From DATMFV01 sp035555975 (GTDB lineage: Bacteria; Verrucomicrobiota; Verrucomicrobiia; Chthoniobacterales; Chthoniobacteraceae): 64,000 nucleotides of DNA. The stretch covers positions 62,001 through 126,000 of the forward strand of contig DATMFV010000100.1 of assembly GCA_035555975.1 (NCBI GenBank). Direction: 5' to 3'. Positions within the stretch are counted from its first letter, which is position 1. Each line of letters opens with the position of its first letter. This document shows positions 62,283 to 64,000 of this stretch, in pieces. Below the pieces are notes generated by a model. The model was not told where the DNA came from. It did no database searches and saw only the letters and a program-made list of their open reading frames with translations. A program made the translations under genes and the position numbers.

Positions 62283-64000
62283 ATGTCTTCGCGCCAAGCA
62301 GCCAGCGGCCCCTCCACCGGACCGGGCAGGATGGAACAATGGGCCGGGTACGCGTTCTGGCTGGCGGTGGTTCTTCTTTTTGTGAAGGCGATCGCAGCCC
62401 GGCTCGCCCTGCCGCACACCCCGTTCAGCGATCCCGACGTCTGGGGATACCTCTTTCCGGGCCTGAGCAAGCTGATGGGGGACGACTTTGTCCATACCAA
62501 CGGCCGCAGTTTCCCATACCCGCTCTTTGTCTACGGCATCCTGAAAACCACCGGGAGCTTTACGCCGATCGCGCTCATCCAGCACGCCTTCGGTCTGGCC
62601 GGAGGGGCGGCGCTCATCTGGATCTGGCACCGGCTCGCCCTGTTTTTCCCGCTGACCCGGGTCACCCGCGTGGTTTACTGGTTGACGGGGCTTTCGATCC
62701 TCGCCAGCTACCTCCTTTCCAAGGGGACGCTGCTGATGGAGCACTCGATCCGGCCCGAAGCGATTTTTCCCTTTTTCACGATCCTCTGTCCGCTGCTGGC
62801 GGTGGAGTACGTGATCGCCTTTTACCGGAAGAAGAACCTCAGGCTCGCCTTTTTCCTCGGCGCGGCCCTGGTTTTTGACGCCCTGCTGGTCTACTTCCTC
62901 AAACCGGCTTGGGGGCTGGCCGCCGGAACCGCGGTCCTCCCGCTGCTCCACTCCTTCCTGCATCTCAAAGGGCGCTGGCTCTGGAAGAGTGCGGTACTCG
63001 TCCTGCCGGTCGCGGTGGTCGCGGTGACTCTCTGGTACCCCGAAAAGCAGCTCGCCGCAAAGCACGACCCCAGGGCGGAGCGTTTCCTCTCCCAGCTTCT
63101 TTTTTCGTTTAACGCCCATATCATCTACCCGCTGCTGGAAGCGGATGTCGCCTCGCCAAACCCGCCGTTTGACCGCGCGTTGATCGCGAGAGTCGCCGAA
63201 CTGGTCAAGATCGAACTCGATCGCGACACCAAGGCGTACACCAGCCTCGGCTTCGACGCCGACAACCTGATGTACCGGCGCAGAAACCCGGATGGGACGA
63301 TCCGCGACTCGGTCGTCTCCGTCCTCGCGGATCACTACAAGCGGGACAACGCCGGTTTCAAAGGATTCTGCCAGCACTACTATTTCCAGGCGTGGCGGGC
63401 CCGGCCGGGGCAGATGCTCGGAAAGATCGTCACGCAATATCTCCAGTACATCCGGTTGCGGGATGACCCGTTTGACCGGGGCAAGGCGAAGATCGAAATG
63501 GGTTTCCAGGCGGAGCGTTCGCTCAAGTCGCTCGATCCGCTCAAAAAACCGCTCCCGGTCTACGAGACCTACCTTGCCGACATCCGCGCTCAACTCGGCT
63601 CGGACGATCTCTGGCGGCAGAGCGGCTCGGTCGGGCGGATCAACCGCTTCCTGCGCCCGGTCAACATCATCGGCCTCTTTTTCACGGTCGGGCTGGGCGG
63701 TTATCTCCTGTTTGAGGCGCGCAAGCGTGCGGGCCGGGAAGGATGTTTCTCCGATCTGGTGATCCCCACCGCGCTCACCGCCTATTTCTATTCCATCAGC
63801 TTTGGCAAATGCGTGACGGTGGCGATCGTCCACACGATGGAGGTCAGCCGTTACGTCAAAAACCAGTTGATCTACATCGTGCTGGCGGAGGGGGCGGCCG
63901 TCGTGCTTTTCGCGATCGTCGTGGAACGCCTCGTCCGTCATTACCGCAACCGGCGGCGTCCGGCCTCCCCGGCGGACACCCCTCGTGAAAGCCAACCGGC
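62283..64000 (+). CDS. Polytopic membrane protein, partial (runs off the right edge)
   Basis: The frame from ATG 62283 is open to the edge, 572 codons seen. It starts MSSRQAASGPSTGPGRMEQW. About 8 or more helices are visible: YAFWLAVVLLFVKAIAARLA, IALIQHAFGLAGGAALIWIW, VVYWLTGLSILASYLL, FPFFTILCPLLAVEYVIAFY, AFFLGAALVFDALLVYFLKP, SAVLVLPVAVVAVTLWYP, then a long soluble insert at about 270-460, then VNIIGLFFTVGLGGYLLFEA and NQLIYIVLAEGAAVVLFAIV. The layout resembles GT-C-type glycosyltransferases or polysaccharide-assembly membrane proteins, but the family is not recognised. The motif SDPDVWGYL in the first loop could hold an acidic pair. Confidence 0.7.
   Translation, partial: MSSRQAASGPSTGPGRMEQWAGYAFWLAVVLLFVKAIAARLALPHTPFSDPDVWGYLFPGLSKLMGDDFVHTNGRSFPYPLFVYGILKTTGSFTPIALIQHAFGLAGGAALIWIWHRLALFFPLTRVTRVVYWLTGLSILASYLLSKGTLLMEHSIRPEAIFPFFTILCPLLAVEYVIAFYRKKNLRLAFFLGAALVFDALLVYFLKPAWGLAAGTAVLPLLHSFLHLKGRWLWKSAVLVLPVAVVAVTLWYPEKQLAAKHDPRAERFLSQLLFSFNAHIIYPLLEADVASPNPPFDRALIARVAELVKIELDRDTKAYTSLGFDADNLMYRRRNPDGTIRDSVVSVLADHYKRDNAGFKGFCQHYYFQAWRARPGQMLGKIVTQYLQYIRLRDDPFDRGKAKIEMGFQAERSLKSLDPLKKPLPVYETYLADIRAQLGSDDLWRQSGSVGRINRFLRPVNIIGLFFTVGLGGYLLFEARKRAGREGCFSDLVIPTALTAYFYSISFGKCVTVAIVHTMEVSRYVKNQLIYIVLAEGAAVVLFAIVVERLVRHYRNRRRPASPADTPRESQP

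Noticed and set aside
62208..63995. A minus-strand open frame of 595 codons at the right end
   Set aside because: Antisense to the membrane protein that starts at 62283; the plus-strand frame shows clear membrane helices, while the minus-strand one is charged and low in complexity.

Overview
The window is high-GC bacterial chromosome, densely coding on both strands, and looks like Verrucomicrobiota (Opitutae-like) or, less likely, Lentisphaeria. The reasons are five PEP-CTERM sorting-signal proteins, five stand-alone pseudopilins with an H-X9-DG-type tail, five DUF4838-type secreted proteins, GntR/LacI-hybrid and AraC regulators, and almost no operon-scale synteny with proteobacterial models. 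No rRNA, tRNA, CRISPR array, phage or full insertion sequence was seen.

Accessory part: five carbohydrate-utilisation-like modules occupy about two thirds of the window. Each has exactly one transcription regulator, exactly one PEP-CTERM protein, exactly one pseudopilin and one or more large secreted hydrolase-like proteins. Module 1 (2044-12914): GntR/LacI hybrid, two large secreted glycosidase-like proteins, an SDR enzyme. Module 2 (12978-20865): AraC, two DUF4838 proteins. Module 3 (24227-31958): GntR/LacI hybrid, two DUF4838 proteins. Module 4 (31966-41406): GntR/LacI hybrid, one DUF4838 protein, two Gfo/Idh/MocA oxidoreductases, a sialidase-like BNR protein and an SGNH hydrolase. Module 5 (49548-59593): AraC, a CBM9-like/TIM-barrel protein, a LamG protein, two tandemly duplicated endonuclease/exonuclease/phosphatase proteins and a protein of unknown function. 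The modules resemble Bacteroidota polysaccharide-utilisation loci, but a PEP-CTERM protein plus a pseudopilin stands where SusC/SusD would be.

Regulation can be read from the DNA. Module 2 has two copies of a 21-bp-spaced direct repeat (core TCAAAGCGTTGCAAA), each exactly 37 nt before a start codon. Module 5 has three copies of GATCACA-N14-GATCACA (also 21-bp spacing), before the regulator and before two other transcription units. Both patterns fit AraC-type operators. Module 4 has a large dyad (CATACC-N5-TTTGGCGTGG in both orientations) between its two divergent operons. A 164-bp near-perfect palindrome with MITE-like ends lies inside the module 4 PEP-CTERM/sialidase operon.

Housekeeping islands between the modules: 1-1967 (Trm112-like fragment, flavin reductase, MoeB/MoeZ-type E1 enzyme), 20986-24158 (MacAB-like ABC exporter), 41469-49350 (MBL hydrolase, tail-specific protease, hemolysin III/PAQR protein, DUF4112 protein, a BadF-type kinase fused to MurQ, and a sodium:solute symporter), and 59690-64000 (epimerase, GMC-type flavoprotein with a ferredoxin-like cysteine quartet, and a polytopic membrane protein cut by the right edge).
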